Positions 26,056 to 35,300 of a stretch of 64,000 nt of DNA are shown here, piece by piece. The DNA is taken from contig NZ_JANU01000013.1 in the NCBI RefSeq assembly GCF_001044395.1, forward strand, positions 310,001 through 374,000. The letters are read 5' to 3'. The stretch is from Caenimonas sp. SL110. Its GTDB lineage: Bacteria > Pseudomonadota > Gammaproteobacteria > Burkholderiales > Burkholderiaceae_C. The notes below the pieces were generated by a model that was not told where the DNA came from, did not search any database, and saw nothing but the letters and a program-made list of their open reading frames with translations. Numbering within the stretch: position 1 is the stretch's first letter; each line of letters starts with the position of its first letter. The translations under genes were made by a program, and so were the position numbers.

Positions 26056-27045
26056 ATGTCCAAAGCATTCGCCAGCCAGGCCGACCTGGCCGACAAGAAG
26101 ATCACGTTCGAGCAACTCAGCGCGCATTGCTGGGCTTACACCGCCGAGGGCGACCCCAACTCGGGCGTGATCATCGGCGAGAAATTCATCATGGTGAGCG
26201 ACGCCACCGCGACCCCTGCGATGGCGCAGGACCTGATCGCCCGCATCCGCGAAGTGAGCGACAAGCCGATCAAGTACGTGCTGCTGACGCACTACCACGC
26301 GGTGCGCGTGCTCGGCGCCAGTGCGTACGTCGCAGAAGGCGCGACCGAAATCATTGCCAGCCAGGGAACGCTGGACCTCATCATCGAGCGCGGCAAGGAA
26401 GACATGCAGTCGGAGATGGAGCGCTTTCCGCGTCTGTTTCGCAATGCCGAAAGCGTGCCGGGCCTCACCTGGCCGACCATGGTGATCGGTGGCGGCAATC
26501 CGGTGAAGGGCGAGGTGCCCGGCAAGCTGACGGTGGACCTCGGCGGCGTCCAGGTCCAGATCTGGCATCCAGGCCCGGGCCACACGCGCGGCGACACGAT
26601 TGCATGGGTTGAAGAAGAAAAGGTTCTTTTTTCTGGCGACCTGGTCGAATACGAAGCAGGTGTCTATACCGGCGATGCGCACCTTCAAGAGTGGCCTGCC
26701 ACGCTGGAAGCGCTGCGTGTGCTTCGCGCCGAAGCCATCGTCCCCGGTCGCGGCGAGGCGATGAAGGGTGCAGCCGATGTCAACAAGGCACTCGACTACA
26801 CCAAGCGCTGGGTCGAGACGCTCTTTGCAGCGGCTAAAGAGGCCGCCGCCGCCAACATGGACCTGAAGTCCGCGATGGCCCACACCCGCAAGAGCATGGA
26901 CCCGATCTTCGGCCATGTGTTCATCTATGAGCACTGCCTGCCATTCGACGTGAGCCGCGCCTACGACGAAGCCAAAGGCATCAAGAACCCACGCATCTGG
27001 ACGGCTGATCGCGACAAGGAAATGTGGGCGGCGCTGCAGGCCTGA
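26056..27045 (+). CDS. MBL-fold protein with degenerate metal site
   Basis: A 329-residue metallo-beta-lactamase-fold protein. I start it at the ATG at 26056 (MSKAFASQADLADKK), which follows the RBS GAGGA; the frame upstream is open but has no good RBS. The fold is clear: DPNSGVIIGEKFIMVSDA, VLLTHYHAVRVLGAS, WHPGPGHTRGDTIAW, LFSGDLVEYEAG and AIVPGRGEAM. The first zinc motif, normally HxHxDH, reads HYHAVR, and the last His motif, normally PGHG, reads PGRG. At least three usual ligands are therefore replaced, while the His of GHTRGD and the Asp of SGD remain. It may bind one metal, another metal or none. It is probably controlled by the upstream TetR gene. Substrate unknown. Confidence 0.85.
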   Translation: MSKAFASQADLADKKITFEQLSAHCWAYTAEGDPNSGVIIGEKFIMVSDATATPAMAQDLIARIREVSDKPIKYVLLTHYHAVRVLGASAYVAEGATEIIASQGTLDLIIERGKEDMQSEMERFPRLFRNAESVPGLTWPTMVIGGGNPVKGEVPGKLTVDLGGVQVQIWHPGPGHTRGDTIAWVEEEKVLFSGDLVEYEAGVYTGDAHLQEWPATLEALRVLRAEAIVPGRGEAMKGAADVNKALDYTKRWVETLFAAAKEAAAANMDLKSAMAHTRKSMDPIFGHVFIYEHCLPFDVSRAYDEAKGIKNPRIWTADRDKEMWAALQA

Positions 27046-27067
27046 CGCGCGGTTTTGGTGCTGTAGG

Positions 27068-27120
27068 CCGGCGCTGACATGCCGGTCGCACGGTCGCTGA
27101 CACGCCGGCTCGATGCCGGC
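27068..27120. repeat. REP-like palindromes after the MBL-fold gene
   Basis: Two GC-rich inverted repeats occur in a row: CCGGC/GCCGG at 27068-27085, and a GCCGGC hexamer repeated around TCGAT at 27104-27120. The sequence style resembles dispersed extragenic palindromes. The whole gap 27046-27413 otherwise holds only an AGCGCC/GGCGCT hairpin at 27138-27158 and one doubtful small frame. Confidence 0.5.
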
Positions 27121-27179
27121 TCCTAAGCTCCCCGAAAAGCGCCCCAGTTTGAGGCGCTGACTCATCCAGGAGCTTTCAG

Positions 27180-27368
27180 ATGTCCCCAAAAAACGGCAGG
27201 CCAGGCGTGCTGCAGCAGCAGCCCCGGCGCATTTCCGACGAGCAAAAGCAGCAGCAGGCGGCCAGCGGTCAATCGCCTTGGCACGGCAGTCGCCAGTTGG
27301 GCGACGGCTCTGACACTGGTTTTCGCGCTAGCGCTGCGCGTATCGCGCAATCAGGCGAGGTGCGCTGA
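27180..27368 (+). CDS. Doubtful small hypothetical protein
   Basis: A 62-residue frame in an otherwise empty 368-bp gap. It has a good RBS (AGGAG, seven bases before the ATG). The product is polar and Gln- and Arg-rich (MSPKNGRPGVLQQQPRR), with no recognisable domain, signal or membrane segment. The strong ribosome binding site is the only support; composition looks non-coding. Confidence 0.25.
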   Translation: MSPKNGRPGVLQQQPRRISDEQKQQQAASGQSPWHGSRQLGDGSDTGFRASAARIAQSGEVR

Positions 27369-27413
27369 GCCACTGGGGCTTGTTGCAGTCCATCGCCCGG
27401 GTCCTCGCCCGGA

Positions 27414-28301
27414 TCATTGCGCGGCCAGCTCCCGAAGGTCGCGCTGCCAGGCCCTCAGACGCCGTACCGCGGACTCCCGCTGTGCGGCGTTTGTGCTGTT
27501 GTGCAGCGCGGAAAGCATGGCGCAGCTCTCGTTGATGAGGCCTTGCTCGTACGCGCGCCATGAAGCATCTGGCGAAGCCTGCAAGCGCCGCAGGTAGCCG
27601 CGAACCTGCAGCCGCGCTGCCTCCAGGTTCACCGGCTGGGTGGCTGCCCGGCGCAAGGTCTGCAGCACGTCCTGCTGCCTGCGCTTGCGCTCAGCCAGGG
27701 CGCGGACCGGATCGAAGATCGACTTGTCGATGCTCGCTCGCAGCAGCGCCTTTTGCGCATCGTCCAGCCGGCCGTAAACCATTTCGCCGCGATCGAGCAT
27801 CTGCTCGTACCGCTTTTCCTTGCGGGACGCCGCGTCCTTCTGGATCCAGTCGTTTTCGTAATCCCGGTTCACGCGCTCGAACTTGCCCTGCAGATGGGTG
27901 AACTGATCGGGCGCGATGCCGATTGCAAAGGTGGTGATCGCGGGTTCGGCCCGGTCCAGCACAGCGTTGACGCGCTCGCGGATCGCCGGCACATAGGCGC
28001 AGGCCTGTGCCGGCGACATGTCCTGTGCAATCACGGGCTCCAGTGCGCGCAGGGTGTCGGCGATCACGGGCAATTCGCGCTGCCGATGCCACAGGTGCAG
28101 GCGGTCCAGGTCTTCGCGAACGCGTGTGTCCTGCACGTTGGTCAGGTCGATGTAGCTGTCGATCCACCAATACAGGATTTCATCGACATTGTTGTAGCCC
28201 AGCTTGATGGCGCTGCACGAGGCAAGCCCCATGGCGAGCACCAGCCCCCCGATAATCCGGGCAAGCCTGGACGCAAGGTTCCAGCGACAAGGAATATGCA
28301 T
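27414..28301 (-). CDS. DUF6279-type lipoprotein
   Basis: A lipoprotein of about 295 residues, function unknown. The signal peptide GGLVLAMGLASC ends in lipobox LASC, so it should be anchored to a membrane through that Cys. The mature part starts SAIKLGYNNVDEILYWWIDS, a typical opening of the DUF6279 family, and is all-helical and charged. The ATG at 28301 (MHIPCRWNLASR) is chosen because it gives a normal-length signal peptide. It shares its CATG with the divergent glmU start. An ATG at 28325 is also possible. Either way its promoter must lie inside glmU. Confidence 0.8.
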   Translation of the reverse strand: MHIPCRWNLASRLARIIGGLVLAMGLASCSAIKLGYNNVDEILYWWIDSYIDLTNVQDTRVREDLDRLHLWHRQRELPVIADTLRALEPVIAQDMSPAQACAYVPAIRERVNAVLDRAEPAITTFAIGIAPDQFTHLQGKFERVNRDYENDWIQKDAASRKEKRYEQMLDRGEMVYGRLDDAQKALLRASIDKSIFDPVRALAERKRRQQDVLQTLRRAATQPVNLEAARLQVRGYLRRLQASPDASWRAYEQGLINESCAMLSALHNSTNAAQRESAVRRLRAWQRDLRELAAQ

Positions 28302-29706
28302 GAGTTCGATCGATGTTGTGATCATGGCTGCGGGCAAGGGAACCCGCATGAAAAGCCGGTTGCCCAAAGTGTTGCACCGATTGGCCGGTCGTGCACTGCT
28401 GGCCCATGTGATGGACAGCGTGAAGCCGCTGGCGGCCCGGAAACTTGTCTTCATCACAGGCAATGGCGCTGATGAGGTCGAGGCGGCTGTCACCGGCTGG
28501 GCCCATGCGGCAGGACTCCAGACTGTGGCATTCGCCCGGCAGGAGCCACAGCTGGGAACGGGTCACGCGGTGCAGCAGGCCGTGCCCCAGTTGCCCGATG
28601 ACGGCACCACGCTCATCCTCAACGGCGATGTTCCCTTGATCCAGCCGGGCACCTTGCAGTCGCTCGTCGATGCGTGCGACGGCAAGCACCTTGCATTGCT
28701 CACCGTGGACATGCCCGACCCCACAGGCTACGGACGAATCCTGCGCAAGGGCGAGGCGGTGCAGGCCATCGTCGAGCACAAGGATGCGAGCGCCGTGCAA
28801 CGCGAGATCCACGAGGTCTACACCGGCTTCATGGCTGTGCCGAGCGCGATGCTCAAGCGCTGGTTGGGCCAGCTGACCAACGATAACGCGCAGGGTGAGT
28901 ACTACCTCACCGACATCGTCGGCATGGCGGTGCACGATGGCGCGGGCGTGGTCGCGGTGAAGGCCGCAGACAAGGTCGAAGTCGATGGCGTCAACAGCCC
29001 GCTGCAACTCGCGGAACTTGAGCGCGCCTACCAGTTGCGCAAGGCGCGCGCGATGATGGAAGCGGGCGTTCGCATTGCAGACCCGGCACGCTTCGATGTG
29101 CGCGGCTCGCTCGATTGCGCGCAGGACGTGGAGATCGACGTCAATTGCATTTTCGAGGGCTCGGTCACGCTGGGCGAGGGCGTGCGGATTGGCGCGAACT
29201 GCGTGATTGCGAATGCGACGATAGGCGCGGGCACCAGGATCCATCCGTTCACGCACATCGATGGCGAGAGCGCGGGTGTGGCCATCGGCGCCGGCGCATT
29301 GATCGGCCCGTTCGCGCGACTGCGTCCCGGTGCAAACCTGGCAGCCGATGTGCACATCGGCAATTTCGTGGAGATCAAGAATGCCACGATGGGCCAAGGC
29401 TCGAAAGCCAACCACCTCGCCTACATCGGCGACTCCACTGTTGGCGAGCGCGTGAACTACGGCGCGGGTTCCATCACCGCCAATTACGACGGTGCCAACA
29501 AGCGCCAGACCGTGATCGAAGACGACGTGCACATCGGTAGCAACTGCGTGCTGGTCGCACCGGTCAGGATCGGCCGTGGCGGCACCGTGGGCGGCGGCTC
29601 GACCATCACCAAGGACACCGAACCCGGCACGCTGTCTGTGGCGCGCGGCAAGCAGGTGAGCATCAGCAACTGGAAGCGGCCGACCAAACCGCCCAAGCCG
29701 TCCTGA
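28300..29706 (+). CDS. glmU: Bifunctional GlmU: GlcN-1-P acetyltransferase and UDP-GlcNAc pyrophosphorylase
   Basis: A 468-residue cytoplasmic enzyme making UDP-GlcNAc for peptidoglycan and lipid A. The N-terminal uridyltransferase domain has MAAGKGTRMKSRLPKVLHRL at residues 8-27. QEPQLGTGHAVQQA and LILNGDVPLI are the UTP and metal-binding blocks. The C-terminal half is a left-handed beta helix of hexapeptide repeats with VEIKNATMGQGSKANHLAYI and NYGAGSITANYDGANK, which carry the acetyltransferase residues. Start: the ATG at 28300, preceded by AGGAA. glmS follows 635 bases later, beyond the opposite-strand Lrp gene, so the amino-sugar genes are near but not adjacent. Confidence 0.96.
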   Translation: MSSIDVVIMAAGKGTRMKSRLPKVLHRLAGRALLAHVMDSVKPLAARKLVFITGNGADEVEAAVTGWAHAAGLQTVAFARQEPQLGTGHAVQQAVPQLPDDGTTLILNGDVPLIQPGTLQSLVDACDGKHLALLTVDMPDPTGYGRILRKGEAVQAIVEHKDASAVQREIHEVYTGFMAVPSAMLKRWLGQLTNDNAQGEYYLTDIVGMAVHDGAGVVAVKAADKVEVDGVNSPLQLAELERAYQLRKARAMMEAGVRIADPARFDVRGSLDCAQDVEIDVNCIFEGSVTLGEGVRIGANCVIANATIGAGTRIHPFTHIDGESAGVAIGAGALIGPFARLRPGANLAADVHIGNFVEIKNATMGQGSKANHLAYIGDSTVGERVNYGAGSITANYDGANKRQTVIEDDVHIGSNCVLVAPVRIGRGGTVGGGSTITKDTEPGTLSVARGKQVSISNWKRPTKPPKPS

Positions 29707-29710
29707 GTCT

Positions 29711-30220
29711 TTACGCGTTGCCGGGCGTGAGCTGCATGCGCGGCAAAAACTTGGCGCGGCGTACCGAGAAGAACGCCTTGACGTTGCGCACATTGGCGTC
29801 GCTGGTGAACAGCCGCTGCGTGAGCGCGAGGTAGCCCGGCATGTCGTGCGCAAACACGATCAGGATGAAATCCGGGCCGGGAGAGACGCGGTAGCACTGC
29901 TGCACCGCGTCGTCCTGGATCACCCGCGCTTCGAACGCTTCGAGTTGTTCCTGCCCCTGTCGCTCCAGCGTGATTTCGACGACCGCCTGCAGGCCGTGAC
30001 CCAGCTGCGGCGCGAGCCTGTCTGCATTCAGGACGGCGATCTGGCGTTCGATGAATCCCGCATCGTGGAGGCGCTTGACGCGTCTCAGGCAGGTCGGAGG
30101 CGAGACATGGACCCGGCGTGCGAGGTCCTGGTTGGTCAGCGACGCGTCCAGCTGCAGCTGGTTCAACAGCGCGATGTCGGTACCATCCAGAACAATCGTT
30201 GATTCCGAATTATTTGACAT
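29711..30220 (-). CDS. Lrp/AsnC-family transcriptional regulator
   Basis: A 169-residue regulator. The N-terminal helix-turn-helix is at about residues 12-60 (LDGTDIALLNQLQLDASLTN, then DLARRVHVSPPTCLRRVKRL). The C-terminal half is the RAM/ASNC effector-binding domain, with VVEITLERQGQEQLEAFEA and the core PGPDFILIVFAHDMPGYLAL. It probably senses an amino acid. It is divergent from glmS, with 121 bases between the starts, and overlaps no other gene. A TATAAT box lies on the minus strand only six bases before the ATG, and no ribosome binding site is seen, so the message may be leaderless. Confidence 0.92.
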   Translation of the reverse strand: MSNNSESTIVLDGTDIALLNQLQLDASLTNQDLARRVHVSPPTCLRRVKRLHDAGFIERQIAVLNADRLAPQLGHGLQAVVEITLERQGQEQLEAFEARVIQDDAVQQCYRVSPGPDFILIVFAHDMPGYLALTQRLFTSDANVRNVKAFFSVRRAKFLPRMQLTPGNA

Positions 30221-30258
30221 TTTGAAATTATATTCTGCAGTAGAGCAGCGATGAAATT

Positions 30259-30274
30259 GGATTCCATGTAATCC
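30259..30274. promoter_or_regulatory. Inverted repeat in the Lrp-glmS intergenic region
   Basis: GGATT and AATCC flank CCATGT in the AT-rich gap between the Lrp-type gene and glmS. This stretch is far richer in A and T than the genes around it. The repeat is short, but its place between divergent starts suits an Lrp-type operator. Confidence 0.3.
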
Positions 30275-30341
30275 ACTATTCAGATCACATATTTCTTTGC
30301 CGCGAGCCTACAGTTGCCGCCTCAATCCAGGAGTTCTCAAC

Positions 30342-32192
30342 ATGTGTGGCATCGTCGGCGCCGTCTCAACCCGCAATATCGTCCCCATCCTCGTGCAGGG
30401 CCTGCAGCGCCTGGAGTACCGGGGCTATGACTCCTGCGGCGTGGCCGTCCATGCCGGTGGCCTCAAGCGCGCGCGCAGCACGGACCGTGTCGCAACCCTG
30501 ATCGAGCAGACGCGCGACGAGCACGTCGAAGGCACAACCGGCATTGCCCACACCCGTTGGGCCACGCACGGCGTCCCGGCGGTTCACAACGCGCACCCGC
30601 ATTTCAGTCATGGCCCGGGCAAGGATGCGAGCAGCAGGCCAGGCCGTATCGCGCTCGTGCACAACGGCATCATCGAAAACTATGTCGAGCTGCGCAACGC
30701 GCTCAAGGCCAAGGGCTACGAGTTCGCGAGCCAGACCGACACCGAAGTGATCTGCCACCTGGTGGACAGCCTGTATGACGGCGACCTGTTCGAGGCGGTG
30801 AAGGCGGCTGTCGGCCAACTGCACGGCGCTTACGCGATCGCCGTGTTCTGCAAGGACGAGCCGCACCGTGTCATCGGCGCGCGTGCCGGTTCACCGCTGA
30901 TCCTGGGTGTGGGCAAGGAAGGCGGCGAGAACTTCCTGGCCAGCGATGCGATGGCGCTGGCAGGGGTGACCGACCAGATCCTGTACCTGGAAGAGGGCGA
31001 CGTCATCGACGTGCAGCTGGGCAAGTACTGGGTGGTGGACAAGTCGCACAAGCCGGTGACGCGCGAAGTGAAAACCGTGAACGCGCACAGCGGCGCGGCA
31101 GAACTCGGCCCCTATCGCCACTACATGCAAAAGGAGATTTTCGAGCAGCCGCGCGCGGTGGCAGACACGCTTGAAGGCGTGCACGGCATCGTTCCCGAAC
31201 TGTTTGGAGACGGCGCCCTGCGTGTCTTCAAGGAAGTCGATTCGGTGCTGATCCTGGCGTGCGGCACGAGCTACTACAGCGGCTGCACGGCCAAGTACTG
31301 GCTGGAAAGCATCGCGAAGATTCCCACGCAGGTCGAGATCGCCAGCGAATACCGTTACCGCGATTCGGTGCCCAACCCCAGGACCCTGGTCGTGACGATC
31401 AGCCAGTCGGGCGAAACCGCAGACACCCTCGCCGCGCTGCGCCATGCGCAAGGCCACGGCATGACAAAGACGCTGACCATCTGCAATGTGTCCACTTCGG
31501 CGATGGTGCGCGAGTGCCAGTTGTCGTATGTGACGCGTGCCGGCGCCGAGATCGGCGTGGCATCGACCAAGGCCTTCACGACGCAACTCGCGGGACTGTT
31601 CCTGCTGACGCTCGTCCTCGCGCAGGTCAAGGGCTTGCTCAGCGAAGAGCAGGAGGCGCAGCACCTGAAAGCGATGCGGCATCTGCCTGCTGCGCTCTCG
31701 GCGGTGCTCGCGCTGGAGCCGCAGATCATCAGCTGGTCCGAAGACTTCGCCAACAAGGAAAACGCGCTGTTCCTGGGTCGCGGCCTGCACTACCCCATTG
31801 CACTGGAAGGCGCGCTCAAGCTCAAGGAGATTACCTACATCCACGCGGAGGCGTATGCAGCCGGTGAGCTCAAACATGGACCGCTCGCGCTCGTCACCAG
31901 CGAAATGCCGGTCGTCACCGTGGCACCCAACGATGCCCTGCTTGAAAAGCTCAAGAGCAACATGCAGGAAGTGCGCGCGCGCGGCGGCGTGCTTTATGTG
32001 CTGGCCGACGCCGACACCCGCATCGAAAGCGAAGAGGGCATCCACGTCATCCGCATGCCCGAGAACTACGGCCCGCTCAGCCCGATGCTGCATGTGGTGC
32101 CGCTGCAGCTGCTGGCCTATCACACGGCGTGCGCAAGGGGAACGGATGTGGACAAGCCGCGCAACCTGGCTAAAAGCGTGACGGTGGAGTGA
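30342..32192 (+). CDS. glmS: Glutamine--fructose-6-phosphate aminotransferase (isomerizing)
   Basis: A 616-residue cytoplasmic enzyme making glucosamine-6-phosphate from fructose-6-phosphate and glutamine, the first step of the hexosamine pathway that GlmU completes. The start is the ATG at 30342 because [12 protein letters not shown] puts the catalytic Cys at position 2, as required after Met removal; the RBS AGGAG is upstream. The glutaminase domain has [17 protein letters not shown] and HNGIIENY. The two SIS domains follow with [24 protein letters not shown] and [19 protein letters not shown], ending [13 protein letters not shown]. The leader is too short for a glmS ribozyme and contains none that I can see. 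Confidence 0.97.
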   Translation: MCGIVGAVSTRNIVPILVQGLQRLEYRGYDSCGVAVHAGGLKRARSTDRVATLIEQTRDEHVEGTTGIAHTRWATHGVPAVHNAHPHFSHGPGKDASSRPGRIALVHNGIIENYVELRNALKAKGYEFASQTDTEVICHLVDSLYDGDLFEAVKAAVGQLHGAYAIAVFCKDEPHRVIGARAGSPLILGVGKEGGENFLASDAMALAGVTDQILYLEEGDVIDVQLGKYWVVDKSHKPVTREVKTVNAHSGAAELGPYRHYMQKEIFEQPRAVADTLEGVHGIVPELFGDGALRVFKEVDSVLILACGTSYYSGCTAKYWLESIAKIPTQVEIASEYRYRDSVPNPRTLVVTISQSGETADTLAALRHAQGHGMTKTLTICNVSTSAMVRECQLSYVTRAGAEIGVASTKAFTTQLAGLFLLTLVLAQVKGLLSEEQEAQHLKAMRHLPAALSAVLALEPQIISWSEDFANKENALFLGRGLHYPIALEGALKLKEITYIHAEAYAAGELKHGPLALVTSEMPVVTVAPNDALLEKLKSNMQEVRARGGVLYVLADADTRIESEEGIHVIRMPENYGPLSPMLHVVPLQLLAYHTACARGTDVDKPRNLAKSVTVE

Positions 32193-32216
32193 GCCGGTCA
32201 GATGTAACAGGTGCAT

Positions 32217-32233
32217 ATCGCGTTTGACGCGAT
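32217..32233. promoter_or_regulatory. Perfect 7-bp inverted repeat upstream of the first hybrid kinase
   Basis: ATCGCGT and ACGCGAT flank TTG, 24 bases after the glmS stop. No T run follows, so this is not a standard intrinsic terminator. It could be an operator for the kinase operon or a weak glmS terminator. Confidence 0.35.
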
Positions 32234-32288
32234 TGCGACGCCGGATGAGCTGGAGTACGCTAGTGATCAGTTTTAACTCTTCCAGCCC

Positions 32289-32300
32289 GGAGTTGTCATT
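32289..32300 (+). promoter_or_regulatory. Shine-Dalgarno GGAG and probable ATT start codon of kinase 1
   Basis: GGAG at 32289-32292 is followed by five bases and then ATT at 32298-32300. The frame from here to 32457 has no ATG, GTG or TTG, yet it encodes residues that align without a gap to the start of the paralogue, whose GTG at 37580 matches this ATT exactly. Confidence 0.6.
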
Positions 32301-35300
32301 TCGTCCATCGCGATCAATTCCGCGCTCTCTGATGGCGCCGGGCCAGACGAGACGCTTTACGAAAGTCCGTCGACACGCATCGTCCGTTGTGCAGAAGGGT
32401 CGGCCGCAGGACGCTGGATCAGGAAGGAATATCTAGGCGCTCTTGCAGCGCAGCGCATGTGCAACGAGAAGAGCTTGCTCAGGCGGCTCGATGGCATCGA
32501 AGGGGTCGTCCAGCTGGCCCAGGGGACGAACGCCGCAGACTTTCTTTTCCTGCGCGATTGCGGCGGAATCAGCCTTGCGCATGCGCATGCGCATGCGCGG
32601 GCGCTGGAGCCGGGCAGATTTGCGATGGACACCGTCCTGTCGCTGGCGTGCCAACTGGCACACGCCCTTGCCGGTGTTCACCGCGCAGGCGTCATCCACC
32701 GCGATATCAATCCAGCGAACATCCTGCTGTGCACAACCGGCCAGGCTGTGTTGATCGACTTCGACCTGGCGGTGCTTGCCACGCACCAGCAGGACGTTGA
32801 GCCGGACGGACATCTCGTGGGCACCCTGGCCTATATGGCGCCGGAGCAGACCGGGCGCACCGGCCGTGCAGTAGACCAGAGAGCCGATTTGTATGCGCTG
32901 GGCGCCACCCTTTATGAACTGGCTACCGGCCACCCGCCGTTCCAGCAAGCCGACGCGCTCAAGCTGATTCACGACCACCTGGTGCGCGAACCCAGGCCGC
33001 CGTGGCAGGTCGATGCGCGCATTCCGCATGGCTTGTCCAACATCATCGTGCGCCTGCTGGCCAAGGCGCCGGAGCAGCGCTACCAGAGTGCCGAGGGCCT
33101 TCTGCACGATCTGCAGCGGCTGCGCAGCGAGCTCCATCAGGGACACAGCGGCGTCTTTGCGCTGGGCGAACGGGATTTTCCGGCCCGACTGGTCGCGCCG
33201 GTCCGGCTGGTAGCCAGGGATGCCGAGCGGACTGCCTTGCAGACCGCTTTTGCCAATGCGATGCTCACGCCCGGGCATACCGTGTTGATCGACGGCCCTA
33301 CTGGTGCGGGCAAGAGTGCGCTGGTCAATGAACTACGGCCTGTGGTGGCAGAGGCTGGGGGCTGGTTCGTCTATGGAAAGTTCGACCAATACCAGCGAGA
33401 TGCGTCCGCGGCAGGGGCTCTCACCCAGGCCTTGCGGGCGTTGGGCCGACTGCTGCTGACCCAGTCGGCGGAGAAGGTGGCCGACCTGCGCCAGAAGATC
33501 CTGCACAGCGTAGGCCGCAACGTGGGGCTGATCGCGGCGGCGTCACCCGAGCTGGCGCTGTTGTTGGGAACCCCTGGCGATGTGCCGGAGGTGGAGCCCC
33601 GACAGGCGGAGTCGCAACTTCAGCAGGGCATATTGGACCTGCTTGCGGCGGTGGCGTCACCGGCGTGTCCGCTGGTCTTCGTGGTGGACGATCTTCAGTG
33701 GGCGGGCTCGTTTTCGCTGGGGGTCTTCGAGCGCGTGATGACGGACCTGCAATTGCGCGGGTTGCTGCTGGTGGGCATCTACCGGCCGGAAGAGGTCGAT
33801 GCCGCACATGTTCTGTCACCGATGCTCGCGCGTTGGCAACAGCATGCCCCGCCGCCGTTGCAGATCACACTGGCCAACCTGACCTCAGCCGGCGTGAGCG
33901 AAATGATCGGCAATATGTTGCGGCTGGCGCCTGTGCCATCGCGTGGTCTGGCCGATGCGCTGAGCGTGCTCACCGGCGGTAACCCATTTGACACGGTAGA
34001 AATGATCAACGCCTTGCGCGCTGACGGGTTGCTGATGCTGGGCGAGTCCGGCTGGACCTGGGACGACGCCAAGGTGCGCAGCTACGTCGGACGGGGCAAT
34101 GTCGTGGACCTGCTGGCCGCGCGCATCAGCCGTTTGCCAGCTGCCTCGCGTGAGCTGCTCGAATTCATGAGCTGCCTGGACAGTGCGGTCGAAATCAGGT
34201 TGCTCTGCGTCGCCATTGGGCTCAGCGATGACGAACTGCAATCGCGGCTGCGCGCACCGCTGGAAGACGGCTTGCTGGTCGAAGACCGGACGGGCGGGCA
34301 GGTCAGCGTGCGTTTTCGGCATGACCGGGTGCAGCAGGCGATGCTGGGCGCAATGGACGATTCGCAGCGCGCCAGCCGCCAGGCGGCAATGGCCCGGCGA
34401 CTGGCGCTCGAGCCAGCCCATGCGAGCGAAGCGGCCCAACAGTACCTGGCGTGTCTCGGCCTGCTCAATGAGCCCGAAGAGCAAAGGCGCGCTGCGCATC
34501 TGCTCCATGGTCTTGGGCAGGTGCTGGCCAGTACGGGTGCCTACCTGCTCGCCGAACGCTACATGGCGGCGGCTGAAGGTTTGCTGGCCGCCCTTGACGA
34601 ACCCGGTGACGAAGCGCTGCGCCTGGCGATCGATGTGGCGCGTCATCGCGTGCTGTATGGGATGGGGCGGGTGAAGGAGTCCGACCCTCTGTTTGACAGG
34701 ATCCAGGCTCGCACGAGGGTGCCGCTCGATCTGGTGGAGTCCTGCTGCCTGCAGATGAAAAGCCTGGACATGCGTGCACGCATGGTCGATGGCATGTTGC
34801 TGGGCCGCAGCCTGCTGGAGCAACTGGGGCTGCATGTGCCGCCAGACTATGCCGACCCGGCCACCGAGCAACGGCTGGACGCACTGCGTGAATGGATCAG
34901 GCAGGACGGCCAGATCGATCATTCAAAAAGAGCGCAGCCGCACGATCCCCGATTGCTGGGCATCCACAAGTTGCTGGCCCGGATGGTGGGTTCTGCAAAC
35001 TATGCTGCGGACGCGAATGCGTACACCTGGCTGCTCTTGGAGAGTCAGCGCTTGTGGGACGAACACGGTCCGAGTGCCGATCTGGTGGGATGCCTCGGCA
35101 ATCTGGGCAGCATGCTGATTGCCAGGCGACAGGACTACCGAACGGCATACGAGGCCTCGCGCCATGTCATCACCGTGGGTCAGGCGCTTGGTTTCGACGC
35201 GCAGACCGCGACGGCAAGGTTCCTGTTTTCCGGTCGCAGCTGTCCCTGGTTCGAGCCGCTCGAAAACGCCCTCGAACACGCAACGCGAGCCTTCGAGGTT

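Noticed and set aside
30221..30341. glmS ribozyme in the glmS leader
   Set aside because: The leader is only about 120 bases, shared with a divergent gene, and shows none of the ribozyme core. The ribozyme is typical of Gram-positive bacteria.
32224..32436. Separate small gene upstream of kinase copy 1
   Set aside because: It overlaps in another frame the sequence that aligns with the N-terminus of copy 2, so the kinase frame is the real one.
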